From an uncultured Collinsella sp. (GTDB lineage: Bacteria; Actinomycetota; Coriobacteriia; Coriobacteriales; Coriobacteriaceae): DNA of 64,000 nt. The notes beneath the pieces were generated by a model. That model did not search any database, was not told the origin of the DNA, and saw nothing but the letters and a program-made list of their open reading frames with translations. The stretch is from positions 1 to 64,000 of the forward strand of contig CABUUK010000003.1 of NCBI GenBank assembly GCA_902494765.1, read 5' to 3'. A program made the position numbers and the translations under genes. Positions 25,036 to 33,345 of this stretch are shown here, in pieces (within the stretch, counting starts at the first letter, position 1; each line of letters starts with the position of its first letter).

Positions 25036-26205
25036 TTACTCGGTAAAGGCGTTGCCGACGCTCTGGCCGCCAACATACGTCTCGACGAGGGTAAGCTCAT
25101 GGTCGAACACGACAAAGTCGGCGTCGCGACCCGGCATGATGCTGCCGCACTTATCCTCGATGTGCGCGGAGCGTGCCGGCACCTCGGTTGCCATGCGAAT
25201 GGCGATATCGGCGCTGGCGATGCCCCAGTCAACGATGTTCTTGACGCCCTGGGCAAGCGTGAGCACCGAGCCGGCAATGCTCTTGCCGTCGGCGAGCCAG
25301 CACAGGTTGTCCTTCATGATGACGTCCATGCCACCACTGGTGTAGCTGCCCTCGGGCATGCCGCCGCAGCCCAGGCAGTCAGTGATGAGCACCGTGTGTT
25401 GCCAGCCCTTTGCCTGCAGCAGCGCCTTGATGGCGGCAGGGTTAACGTGCTTGCCGTCACAGATGATCTCGGCGTAGGTCTCGGGCGTGGACATGGCAGC
25501 GCCCACGACACCGGGCTCACGGTGATGCAGCCCGCGCTGGCCGTTATAGGTATGCGTAAAGCAGCTGGCACCGGCGTTGATGGCGGCGATGCACTCATCG
25601 TAGGTGGCGTCGGAGTGACCGATGCTGGTCACCACGCCCTTGGCGTTCAAAGCAGCCGCATAAGCAGCGGCACCGTCGCGCTCGGCTGCCATGGCGCTCT
25701 TGACGATGCGACCACCCGCAGCCTCCTGCCACTGATCGAAGACCTCCTCGGAGGGATCGATCAGGTAAGCGGGGTTCTGCGCGCCCACGTGCTTCATGGT
25801 AAAGAAGGGGCCCTCCAGGTAGATGCCCTGAATGCGAGCACCGCAGAAGTCGGGGCCGCGACCCTCGTCCGCCTGAGCGATGGCGGCGCAGGCGTCCTTG
25901 ATCTGCTCGACGCCATCGGTGAACGTCGTGGGCAGCCAGCTGGTGGTACCGCGACGGGCGAGCTCGGTCGAGCTGATATCGATGCCCTCGGGATCGTTAT
26001 CGGTAGTTGAGTGGTTGTAGAAGCCATGGATGTGAGTATCGACCATACCCGGTGCGATCCACGATCCCGTGTAGTCCTTAATCTCGCAAGAGGGCTCGTC
26101 GGCCTGCCAGGCGCCAAAGACGCCATCCTCGACCATAAGATAGCCGCCCAGTTGCGGGCCTGCCGGCAAGAAGAACTTGTCAGCCTTAATTGCGTACGTG
26201 CTCAT
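25036..26205 (-). CDS. nagA: N-acetylglucosamine/N-acetylgalactosamine-6-phosphate deacetylase
   Basis: The 389-residue amidohydrolase removes the acetyl group from GlcNAc-6-P or GalNAc-6-P. Visible metal and substrate motifs are DTHIHGFYNHST, the metal-ligand Glu in YLEGPFF, SIGHSDATYDE, CFTHTYNGQRGLHHREPGV, and the catalytic Asp in LITDCLG. ATG at 26205 is taken because AGGAG lies five bases upstream; the GTG two codons earlier touches it. With AgaS directly upstream and a tagatose kinase nearby, I infer GalNAc-6-P as a main substrate (AgaA role). A truncated second copy of its 3' end lies at 22171. Confidence 0.9.
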   Translation of the reverse strand: MSTYAIKADKFFLPAGPQLGGYLMVEDGVFGAWQADEPSCEIKDYTGSWIAPGMVDTHIHGFYNHSTTDNDPEGIDISSTELARRGTTSWLPTTFTDGVEQIKDACAAIAQADEGRGPDFCGARIQGIYLEGPFFTMKHVGAQNPAYLIDPSEEVFDQWQEAAGGRIVKSAMAAERDGAAAYAAALNAKGVVTSIGHSDATYDECIAAINAGASCFTHTYNGQRGLHHREPGVVGAAMSTPETYAEIICDGKHVNPAAIKALLQAKGWQHTVLITDCLGCGGMPEGSYTSGGMDVIMKDNLCWLADGKSIAGSVLTLAQGVKNIVDWGIASADIAIRMATEVPARSAHIEDKCGSIMPGRDADFVVFDHELTLVETYVGGQSVGNAFTE

Positions 26206-26272
26206 ATGCACTCCTCGCTTCTAAAGCAGTTGACTGTGGTGATGCTTATACCCAGCTCACGTAAAACAAAAA

Positions 26273-26303
26273 GCGCCCGCCCGCCGTTATGAGCGGACGG
26301 GCG
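26273..26303 (-). terminator. rho-independent terminator after agaS
   Basis: On the minus strand GCGCCCGTCCGC pairs with GCGGGCGGGCGC and is followed by TTTTTGTTTT. Confidence 0.8.
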
Positions 26304-26322
26304 CCCTTACAGGGGGACGCGA

Positions 26323-27489
26323 TTAAGCGATGAAGGGGTGAATCGTCACGCCCTTAACCACGCGGTTGACCGTGCCAGTGGGGCTCGGCGTGTCGGGCGT
26401 GTTGCCCACGCGCACGGAGTTGAGCAGGCTGATAGCCTGGGCAAACATCACGAACGGCAGAGCAAGGTAGCCCTCGGGAAGTGCCTCGTAGCCCTTAAAG
26501 GTGAAGGACTCGCCCTCGTAGACGGTGGCACCTTCCTGCTGAACGGCGATGGTGTGCTGAGCGATCTCGTCGCCACCGATCTCGTTGAGGATGTCGATGT
26601 CGTACTGACGGGTGTAGGCGTCGTTATTGACGAACACGAAGACGAGCGTCTTATCGTCGACGAAGGACTTAGGTCCATGACGATAGCCCATGGAGGTGTC
26701 GTAGGAAGTAGCGACCAGACCGTGAGCGAGCTCGAGGATCTTGAGCTGGCTCTCCTGGGCAAGGCCACCGAAGGAGCCAGAACCCAAGTAGGTCACGCGG
26801 TTGAAGTCGCCAGCCAGGTAATCGGCGATCTCGGGCTCACGGGAGATGACCTCCTCGCCCATCTTGGCAATCGTCTCGACCCACTCGGCCTTCTGCTCAT
26901 CAGAGGCAGTGTCGAAAATAAGGGTAGAGAGCAGGGTCATGCAGGAATAAGAACCGGTCATGGCGAAGCCCTTGTCGTTGGCGCGCGGAATGAGCAGCGT
27001 CAGCGCGTTGGGATCATCGGCAGACTCGACGGCGAGCTTGCCCTCGGGAGCGCAGGTGATGTTGAGGAACTTGACGTTGTGGACGAGCTCCTTGGCAACG
27101 GCAACGGCGGCAAGGCTCTCGGGGCTGTTGCCAGAGCGGGCGAAGGAAACCACGAGCGTGGGATCCTCGGCGCGCAGGAAGTCGCGCGGGGCGCTCACGA
27201 TGTCGGTCGTGGCGATGGGCTTAAAGTCGTAGAGATCAGTGTTGCCAGCGTGACGCAGGTACGGGGCGCAGGTATCGCCAACGTAGTCGGACGTACCGGC
27301 ACCGGTGAAGACAACGGACAGACGACCCTCGCCCATAGCGCGAGCCTCGGCCAGGAAGGCCTCGATGGCCTCCTTGTTCTCGCGATAGATGTTGAGCGTA
27401 TCACGCCAAAGCTCGGGCTGCTGAGCAATCTCGGCCGTGGTGATCTGGGCGCCGAGCTCGGTGAGCTCCTCGACACTCTTCTCGAACAT
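26323..27489 (-). CDS. agaS: SIS-domain galactosamine-6-phosphate deaminase/isomerase (AgaS-like)
   Basis: The 388-residue protein has two SIS domains, about residues 45-190 (VVFTGAGTSDYVGD, VVSFARSGNSPES) and 210-350 (VTYLGSGSFGGLAQES, YRHGPKSFVDD). It matches the AgaS family, which converts galactosamine-6-phosphate to tagatose-6-phosphate with release of ammonia. The sequence YDTSMGYRHGPKS is typical of AgaS/GlmS-like isomerases. It is read towards nagA, with a terminator between them. A palindromic site CTGGTAGTAACCAG lies 62 bp upstream, pointing to control by the GntR gene next door. Confidence 0.88.
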   Translation of the reverse strand: MFEKSVEELTELGAQITTAEIAQQPELWRDTLNIYRENKEAIEAFLAEARAMGEGRLSVVFTGAGTSDYVGDTCAPYLRHAGNTDLYDFKPIATTDIVSAPRDFLRAEDPTLVVSFARSGNSPESLAAVAVAKELVHNVKFLNITCAPEGKLAVESADDPNALTLLIPRANDKGFAMTGSYSCMTLLSTLIFDTASDEQKAEWVETIAKMGEEVISREPEIADYLAGDFNRVTYLGSGSFGGLAQESQLKILELAHGLVATSYDTSMGYRHGPKSFVDDKTLVFVFVNNDAYTRQYDIDILNEIGGDEIAQHTIAVQQEGATVYEGESFTFKGYEALPEGYLALPFVMFAQAISLLNSVRVGNTPDTPSPTGTVNRVVKGVTIHPFIA

Positions 27490-27550
27490 TTCTAATACCT
27501 CTCTCTAGAAGTAATCCTCTGACGTGCAATTATACACTTCGGTTGGTTAT

Positions 27551-27564
27551 CTGGTAGTAACCAG
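27551..27564. promoter_or_regulatory. putative GntR operator upstream of agaS
   Basis: CTGGTAGTAACCAG is a palindrome with 5-bp arms. Nearly the same sequence occurs upstream of the mannose-family PTS at 31844. Confidence 0.6.
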
Positions 27565-27603
27565 TTAAATGCAAAGAATCATCATATGGAAACGATGCGA
27601 ACA

Positions 27604-28335
27604 CTAGTCGCTACGCTGGTGGTAAACCTTGTATTTAAACTGATCGGCACGAGCAACCGAGAGTGTGTACTCCACAACCTCGTTTGACTCGTTATACGTA
27701 GTCCTGACCAAATCGAGCACAGGCGAGCCCTCGACAATTCCCAAAAGGTGGGCATCGGTGGGACGGGCTATGCTCGCATAGAACTCCTCTTCGGCCACGC
27801 GTATCTTTTGCTGAAAGTCTTGCTCAATCACATCGTAAAGCGGCTTACGCTCCAGCAGCGGTCGCTTTAGGGACAGAAATTGACGAACTGGTAGATAGCT
27901 GCGTTCGACCATCATGGGCATGTTGTCGGCAGAACGAAGGCGCTTAAGCTTAAAAATGCGATCACCGATACGCAATCCCATATGCTCGGCCAGATTTTTA
28001 TCGGCCTCCATCTCGCAAAATTCGAGAATCGTGGTCTCGGGGTCGCGACCCATCGCGCGCATCTGCTCGGTAAAGCTGTAGGACTGCATGAGATTGGTTG
28101 CCTTTGCCGAACGGTCGGTCACAAAGGTACCGCGACCGTGCTGCCGAACCACCAGTCCTAAACGCTCCAGTTCCTGCAGAGCCAGGCGTACCGTAGTGCG
28201 CGAGAGACCATAGCGCTCCGAAAGTTCGCGCTCGGAAGGAATCATGTCACCGGCGCGATATTCATGGTCGATCTTTTCGGTCAGAATATCGACCAGCTGA
28301 TCGTACAGCGGTTGCTTACGCGCTCCGATCGCCAT
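27604..28335 (-). CDS. GntR/HutC-family regulator with UTRA domain
   Basis: The 243-residue protein has an N-terminal winged helix (GDMIPSERELSERYGLSRTTVRLALQELERLGLVVR is its order; about residues 28-63) and a C-terminal UTRA effector domain (NMPMMVERSYLP, VEYTLSVARADQFKYKV). UTRA regulators such as AgaR2, NagR and DasR respond to amino-sugar phosphates. It sits between agaS and the PTS operon. Shared palindromes before both suggest it controls both transcription units. The 185-bp gap to the PTS IID gene contains the PTS terminator. Confidence 0.88.
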   Translation of the reverse strand: MAIGARKQPLYDQLVDILTEKIDHEYRAGDMIPSERELSERYGLSRTTVRLALQELERLGLVVRQHGRGTFVTDRSAKATNLMQSYSFTEQMRAMGRDPETTILEFCEMEADKNLAEHMGLRIGDRIFKLKRLRSADNMPMMVERSYLPVRQFLSLKRPLLERKPLYDVIEQDFQQKIRVAEEEFYASIARPTDAHLLGIVEGSPVLDLVRTTYNESNEVVEYTLSVARADQFKYKVYHQRSD

Positions 28336-28420
28336 CCTATCCTCCCTTTTGCTCGAATTCGGCTAACTACCTAGGGTGTTTAGCATTATCTGTCTGCCAC
28401 ACCCGAATCATCAAGAAAAC

Positions 28421-28454
28421 AAAAGCCGCGCGCTCTTTCGAGCACGCGGCTTTT
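28421..28454 (-). terminator. rho-independent terminator of the mannose-family PTS operon
   Basis: AAAAGCCGCGCGCTC and GAGCACGCGGCTTTT pair with one mismatch around the loop TTTC. The A-run gives a T-run on the minus strand. Confidence 0.8.
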
Positions 28455-28520
28455 AACATACACATGGCTTAAGGGGTCGGGGTGTGAGCCGCGTAGGGAC
28501 ACACCCCTCAAGCTAGAGCC

Positions 28521-29603
28521 TTACCAGATGCTCGGCCAGAGACCAAGCGGGCCAGCGCCCAGGATGCCAAGGACGAAGAGCAGGAGAATGCCCTTGGTCG
28601 GGGTCCAGCTGTGCTTAGCGAACATGTAGTAAAGCAGCAGCGTAAGCATAAGCGGGACGAGCTTCGGGATGATGGTGTTGAGGGTGTCGGCAACAGAGAA
28701 GTTGACCGGATCCTCGGTAACGGTGCCGTAGGTCACGGACTCCATGCCGTTACCCAGATCGGTGACGCCGCACTCGACAGCGTTGCCGTCGGCATCGGAA
28801 GCGGTAAGGGCGTTGCCGTCCTTATCGGTCATGGCGATGGTACCGGCCTCAGCGGTCTCGGTATCGATGCCCTCCATACCGGTGAAATTCTCGGCCTCCT
28901 TCTCGGAGACGATCACGGTAGTGGCGGAGAGGCCACGGGTGGTGCCGTTGGGGATCTCGAGGTTGATCTGGGTGCCACCCATGGTGACGACCAGGCAACC
29001 GACGACGAAGACGCCCATGATGGAAGCGGCACGCGTGAAGGCCTGCATGTTGGCGGTCAGAGCGTCAATAGCGCTGGTGCCAAGCTTGTAGGACCAGTTC
29101 ATAAGCCAGAAGCGCAGAGCGAACTGGACGGCGTTGAAGATCACCAGGAAGATGATCGGCGCAGCAGCGTTGCCGTTGATGGCCATGTTGGAGGTGATGC
29201 CGGCCGTGATAGGCACGAGCGTCAGCCAGAACAGGGCGTCACCGATACCACCGAGCGGGCCCATTGCGGCGACGCGGACGGCGCGGATCGTGGGGATGTC
29301 AACCTTGTTCTGCTCGAGCGAAAGCACGATGCCCATAACAAAGGTGACGAGGAACGGGTGGGTGTTGAAGAACTCCAGGTTGTGGCTCATGGAAGCCGCG
29401 AGGTCGTTCTTGTTGGTGTGGATCTTCTCCAGACCGGGGATGATGGAGTAAAGCCAGCCAGCGGCCTGCATGCGCTCGTAGTTGAACGATGCCTGCAGGA
29501 AGCAGGAGCGCCAAGCCATCTTGTTGAGGGTCTTCTGGTCGAGCTGCGGAGCAGGAGTGAGATCCTCGTAGTGCTCCGGGATCACATACTCATTAGATGC
29601 CAT
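28521..29603 (-). CDS. agaD: PTS mannose/fructose/sorbose-family IID with enlarged external loop
   Basis: The 360-residue protein starts MASNEYVIP after GGAGGTG, overlapping the end of IIC by 11 bp. Residues 20-215 match IID (TLNKMAWRSCFLQASFNYERMQ, GPLGGIGDALFW) and residues 310-360 the membrane C-terminus. Between them, about residues 220-305 are extra: a Thr/Glu/Asp-rich, non-membrane stretch not present in ManZ-type IID of about 280 residues. With IIC it forms the membrane channel. The gene symbol is by context with NagA and AgaS. Confidence 0.88.
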   Translation of the reverse strand: MASNEYVIPEHYEDLTPAPQLDQKTLNKMAWRSCFLQASFNYERMQAAGWLYSIIPGLEKIHTNKNDLAASMSHNLEFFNTHPFLVTFVMGIVLSLEQNKVDIPTIRAVRVAAMGPLGGIGDALFWLTLVPITAGITSNMAINGNAAAPIIFLVIFNAVQFALRFWLMNWSYKLGTSAIDALTANMQAFTRAASIMGVFVVGCLVVTMGGTQINLEIPNGTTRGLSATTVIVSEKEAENFTGMEGIDTETAEAGTIAMTDKDGNALTASDADGNAVECGVTDLGNGMESVTYGTVTEDPVNFSVADTLNTIIPKLVPLMLTLLLYYMFAKHSWTPTKGILLLFVLGILGAGPLGLWPSIW

Positions 29604-30393
29604 CTTCGAAGTCACCTCCGTCAGAAACAGCTGCACCCTTCAGCTCGGTCTGCTGCTGGAAGTCCCAGAAAGCGATGCCGAAGCCGATGAGAGCGAGGAT
29701 GAGCAGAGCAGGGGTTGCCAGCGAATCGTTGGCAACGGTGATGAGCGCGAGGCCGAAGCCCATGAGGAAGAAGCCCCACATATCGCGGTTCATCATAACC
29801 TTGAGCAGGACGGCGAAGCCGACGAAGCGCATCATGCCGCCTGCAGCGGACAGACCGGTCTGCAGCCAAGTCGGGATGGCAGAAGCGATGGTCTGACCGA
29901 TGGTAGCGCCAGCGATGAAGAACAGGGTGACGACGACAGCGAAGATCAGGCCGAGCAGAGCCATGGCGAAGTAGTTCAGGCGCTCGATGCCCTTGGTGTC
30001 CGCGTTGTGAGCCATGTTATCGGCCGTGGACATAAGCGGGGACATAAGCGTGAAGACCAGGGTAACGCCAAGCTGGCCAAGCAGAGCGAACGGAATGGCG
30101 AGGCCGACTGCCGCGTTGGGCTCGAGGCCCGTGGCGATAGCGAGAATGGCTGCCATGATGCCGCCGATGACGGCGTTAGGCGGCTGAGCGCCTCCGATCG
30201 GCATGTTGCCGATCGTCATGAGCTGATAGGTACCACCCACGAGAAGACCGGTGTTGAGGTCGCCAAGGATAAGACCGATGACGGCGCCGGTGACGATGGG
30301 CTGATAGAGAGACTCGAGGAAGTCAAACTGGTCGATTGCCGCGATGAACGTGACGACGAAGACCAGAGCGATCTGGATGATCGAGTATTCCAT
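29593..30393 (-). CDS. agaC: PTS mannose/fructose/sorbose-family IIC
   Basis: A 266-residue polytopic membrane protein. The N-terminal LVFVVTFIAAIDQFDFLESL, VTGAVIGLILGDLNTGLLVG, and the signature GGTYQLMTIGNMPIGGAQPPN identify IIC. It forms the sugar path together with IID. The start follows GGAG (AAGGAGGAGCAAG upstream). The neighbouring IIB gene is 90 bp upstream in the same operon, with a small hairpin (GTCAGG/CCTGAC around 30448-30466) between. Confidence 0.9.
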   Translation of the reverse strand: MEYSIIQIALVFVVTFIAAIDQFDFLESLYQPIVTGAVIGLILGDLNTGLLVGGTYQLMTIGNMPIGGAQPPNAVIGGIMAAILAIATGLEPNAAVGLAIPFALLGQLGVTLVFTLMSPLMSTADNMAHNADTKGIERLNYFAMALLGLIFAVVVTLFFIAGATIGQTIASAIPTWLQTGLSAAGGMMRFVGFAVLLKVMMNRDMWGFFLMGFGLALITVANDSLATPALLILALIGFGIAFWDFQQQTELKGAAVSDGGDFEDGI

Positions 30394-30483
30394 CTTGCTC
30401 CTCCTTTCAAAATGAATGTACGCACTTTGGATATCACGTACAGAACGTCAGGGTTTCACTCCTGACAACGTGGATCACGAGGA

Positions 30484-30966
30484 TTACGAGAAGAGCTTGC
30501 TCGTGTCCTCAACAGGCGTGCTCGGAACGCGCCTGATCTCCAACTCCACCCCCAATTCCTGCAGCTCTTTAAACGCAGCGACATCCTCGTCGTTAACTGC
30601 GACGGAGGTGGCGACTTGGCGCTTTCCTTCCGACATGTGCATGTTGCCGATGTTTACCTTCTTTATAGGCACACCGCCCTTGACGAGCGTAAGCACGTCT
30701 TCCGGTGTTTCGGCCACGATGAAGATCTTCTGGCGCGGGCTCGCCTTGCCAATGACGTCGATGGTCTTCTGCAGGGAGAAGAAACGCGTAGCGACGCCGG
30801 CGGGAGCGGCCATCTTCATGAGGTTCTGGCGCATGGTGTTGGACGCCACGTCGTCGTTGGCGACGAGGATGAGGTTGGAGCCCAGAGTGGAGTTCCACTG
30901 GGTGGCAACCTGACCATGAACCAGTCGGTTATCGATGCGGGTAAGAAGAATGTTGGGTTCTGCCAT
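30484..30966 (-). CDS. agaV: PTS mannose/fructose/sorbose-family IIB
   Basis: The 160-residue cytosolic subunit carries the phosphorylation site RIDNRLVHGQV, with H17 as the acceptor from IIA. The rest (GGVPIKKVNIGNMH, AFKELQELGVELEIR) is closely paralogous to the defective copy at 20741. It hands phosphate to the sugar brought in by IIC/IID. GAAAGGAAG precedes the start. The next gene upstream in the operon is the YajC-like protein. Confidence 0.9.
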   Translation of the reverse strand: MAEPNILLTRIDNRLVHGQVATQWNSTLGSNLILVANDDVASNTMRQNLMKMAAPAGVATRFFSLQKTIDVIGKASPRQKIFIVAETPEDVLTLVKGGVPIKKVNIGNMHMSEGKRQVATSVAVNDEDVAAFKELQELGVELEIRRVPSTPVEDTSKLFS

Positions 30967-31002
30967 GTTGATCAGCTTCCTTTCGATATTTGCTGACGAC
31001 AG

Positions 31003-31284
31003 TTACTTGATCTCCTGAATCGCGTAACGCGAAACATCTACGACGGCTCCGGATCGGACTTTGATCTGGACCTTCTCGCCTTCGATGCCTTTGACGGTTC
31101 CGTAGATACCGCCGGCGAAAAGAACCTCCTGACCCGGCTTGAGCTCGGTGTGCAGCTCCTTGAAGTACTTCTGCTTCTTCTTCATGTTGATTTGCGACCA
31201 GATGGTGTAAATCAAGCCCATGATGACAAGCAGGCCTAAAAGGGCGACCGAGGAGCTCAGGACGTTGGCTCCGAAATCGGCCAT
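31003..31284 (-). CDS. YajC-like small membrane protein in PTS operon
   Basis: The 93-residue protein has one N-terminal membrane segment (VALLGLLVIMGLIYTIW) and then a basic region and the YajC core ELKPGQEVLFAGGIYGTVKGIEGEKVQIKV. YajC normally belongs to the SecDF holotranslocon. Here it lies inside the mannose-family PTS operon: its ATG overlaps the IIA stop by one base (TAATG). It may be a paralogue specialised for the PTS membrane complex. Whether a second yajC exists near secDF cannot be seen here. Confidence 0.82.
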   Translation of the reverse strand: MADFGANVLSSSVALLGLLVIMGLIYTIWSQINMKKKQKYFKELHTELKPGQEVLFAGGIYGTVKGIEGEKVQIKVRSGAVVDVSRYAIQEIK

Positions 31285-31727
31285 TAGATGCCGTCCTCGT
31301 CGCCGAAGATATCCTCTTCCTCGGAGCCGGCAACGGATGCGACCGTCTGAGCGGTGATGCCCGTCTGGCCAACGGTCACGGCCTGCTCGCCAAGCTCGGC
31401 GAGCGTGGCATTGCCGCGGAGGAACAGAAGCTCAATAACCATGGGAAGGTTGGTGCCAGTCAGAACCTCGACGTTGTCGACATCCTGGGCAATCATCATC
31501 GACTGGTTGAACGGGGTACCACCGAGCAAGTCGGTAAAGACGAGCACGCCATCGCACTCCTCGCGCATGGCGGTAATAGCGGCGCGGAGATCCTCACCGT
31601 AGGATGCGGCCTGGTCGCCCTCAAAAGGAACGACGGTAAAAGCAGGCTGGTCACCGGCAACCATAGCGATAGCGCTTGCAAGGCCGGGTGCGAACTGTCC
31701 ATGACCGGTAAGAATAAAGCCAACCAT
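31284..31727 (-). CDS. agaF: PTS mannose/fructose/sorbose-family IIA
   Basis: The 147-residue IIA domain starts MVGFILTGHGQFAPGL, with the phosphorylated histidine in TGHG at residue 9. FTDLLGGTPFNQSMM is the second family motif. A short acidic tail (SEEEDIFGDEDGI) ends the protein. It is the first gene of the PTS operon IIA-YajC-IIB-IIC-IID, and the promoter must lie in the long gap to its right. Confidence 0.9.
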   Translation of the reverse strand: MVGFILTGHGQFAPGLASAIAMVAGDQPAFTVVPFEGDQAASYGEDLRAAITAMREECDGVLVFTDLLGGTPFNQSMMIAQDVDNVEVLTGTNLPMVIELLFLRGNATLAELGEQAVTVGQTGITAQTVASVAGSEEEDIFGDEDGI

Positions 31728-31930
31728 TCAAATTTCCCTTCCGAAGGTGTGTACGATCTGAGTCCGATGATTTTCGGAAGCCAGCGGGCGCTCGCCCTTA
31801 AAGCTTCTTAGAAAGCGTTCTTTGAAGACCAGTGGTTTCTAAACTGGTAGTAACCACGTGACGTGTTGTTGTCACTATATCACCCCAGAAGAGGTCGCTT
31901 TCGTTGATTCATACGGTAAAACGTTTTTGC

Positions 31931-31960
31931 ACCGCTCACGGTGATATTTCGACCGTTTAC
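31931..31960 (+). promoter_or_regulatory. 9-bp direct repeat at 21-bp spacing
   Basis: ACCGCTCAC (31931-31939) and ACCGTTTAC (31952-31960). These are the same two half-sites as in cassette 3 but in the other order. Confidence 0.5.
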
Positions 31961-32150
31961 CGGTCGTTAACACTTCTACCTGCGGTTTTGAAACCGTTTC
32001 GAAATGCTTTGGCAAAAGATCAGAACTCTTTTCGTGTCAATACGAGGCAGGGCGGCTAAAAAAGCGTAAAGAAAAATTGCAGGTCATTGTGAAGATATGT
32101 GAATTGGTCTTTTTGACTTAATACCAGTTAGAACCAGTTTTGAGATTATC

Positions 32151-32198
32151 GGTGAACGGTAGTTTTCGACCGTTCACCGGTTATTTGCAATCGTTTGC
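32151..32198 (+). promoter_or_regulatory. inverted plus direct ACCGTTCAC repeats
   Basis: GGTGAACGGT (32151-32160) is a perfect inverted partner of ACCGTTCACC (32169-32178), and ATCGTTTGC (32190-32198) continues the direct series at 21 bp. Confidence 0.45.
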
Positions 32199-32428
32199 AG
32201 TTGTTTTCCCAGATGAATTAGGGGAACCCGATGGAGCGCTTGCGCGATCACGGGAAGTTTTGGCATTTATCCTCATCCCCCGCGCGCCAAACTCCGGCAT
32301 CCAAAACGAGCTAATAGCTCACGCTAATCGTTTTCAATCATTACTTGCTCAGTATCCGTAATTATTTATCGTTTATCGTTAATTCTGATAAGATCCAAGT
32401 ATCATCCAAAACGCCGATTGGAGGGGTT

Positions 32429-33066
32429 ATGGTCCATCGAAACGCGTCTATATCGAATGACGCCATCAGCCGCGAACAGACGGTAGCCAAACTGAGGAAG
32501 CTCGCTCGCATCTGCAAATGGGCCACGATCTGCATTACCACCGCGCTCGCTCTGGGGCTCCTCGCAGTCATTGCGATTGACCTTCTACTCATATGCCTGG
32601 CCTCTCCCAAGGCTCGTGTCTCCAATCCGTAGAACTTCAAGCCGGCGAAGGGCCGTGCCTTGCTATCGTCGGCACCGATGCGCAGGCCCCACTTATGCTC
32701 GTCGCACACGATGGTCACACTGCCATAGGGAGCCTCTTGATGACATGTCTCGCGCTTACCATCGCGCTAAGCGTGCGCAGGCTTTTCTTCAACATTGAAA
32801 AGGAAGGCAGGCCCTTTGACCTTGAATGTAACCAGACACTTCGTCGAGTAGGACATTTATTCCTTATCGGCGGCGTTGCCGTGAGGCTTCTTGGTGCCGT
32901 TATCACGGGAATGATACTCTCGGGATTTGGCGGCAACTTTACCGATGCGTTCGTCGGCCAGTTATTCGAGCCCTCCATGCTCTTTGCAGGCCTGATTATT
33001 TGCCTGATTGCCAGCATCTTCCGCTACGGGTATATCCTGCAAAAACAAGATGACGAGTTGCTCTAG
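32429..33066 (+). pseudogene. DUF2975-type membrane protein gene, apparently frameshifted
   Basis: The first part starts at an ATG behind GGAGGGG and gives 67 residues with one membrane helix (ATICITTALALGLLAVIAI), ending at a TAG at 32632. The second part, open from at least 32593 in another frame to 33066, gives the remaining segments (LLMTCLALTIALSV, LFLIGGVAVRLLGAVITG, LFAGLIICLIASIFRYG) with the EGRPF and RYG...LQ(K)QDDELL patterns of DUF2975. Together they would make one protein of normal length, so a one-base change near 32,600-32,630 probably broke it. A sequencing error is possible. It is followed nine bases later by an XRE regulator. Confidence 0.65.
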
Positions 33067-33075
33067 GGGGAATCC

Positions 33076-33315
33076 ATGATTATTCTGCGGCTTGACCGCA
33101 TGCTTGCCGAACGCAAGATCTCATCCAAAGAGCTTGCGGAACGCGTGGGCATCTCCCAGGTCAATATGTCGCGCATCAAGACGGGCAAGGTTTCTGCCGT
33201 GCGCTTTTCAACTCTTGATGCGATATGCCGGGCACTCGACTGCCAACCGGGCGATGTGCTGGAATATATGCCTGACGATGAAGCCGATAACCTTTTTGGA
33301 CTTAAAGATTCATAG
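33076..33315 (+). CDS. XRE-family HTH regulator (Cro/C1-type)
   Basis: A 79-residue protein that is almost entirely a helix-turn-helix domain: LDRMLAERKISSKELAERVG, ISQVNMSRIKTGK, then LDAICRALDCQPGDVLEYMP. This type is regularly paired with DUF2975 membrane proteins, as here. The start follows AGGGGGAATCC. The pair may form a self-regulating membrane-associated unit; the function is unknown. Confidence 0.88.
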   Translation: MIILRLDRMLAERKISSKELAERVGISQVNMSRIKTGKVSAVRFSTLDAICRALDCQPGDVLEYMPDDEADNLFGLKDS

Positions 33316-33345
33316 GCATAATTTAGCCACCAGCGCCTAAACGCA

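Larger units (their letters stand above)
31728..32428. promoter_or_regulatory. 701-bp gene-free control region of the PTS operon
   Basis: No credible gene is seen here. It contains a GntR-like site CTGGTAGTAACCAC (31844-31857) with a second imperfect copy ACCAG...CTGGT beside it (31829-31848), a third pair ACCAGTTAGAACCAGT (32123-32138), and two ACCGYTYAC direct repeats at 21-bp spacing (31931/31952 and 32169/32190). A perfect inverted repeat GGTGAACGGT/ACCGTTCACC lies at 32151-32178. Confidence 0.6.
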
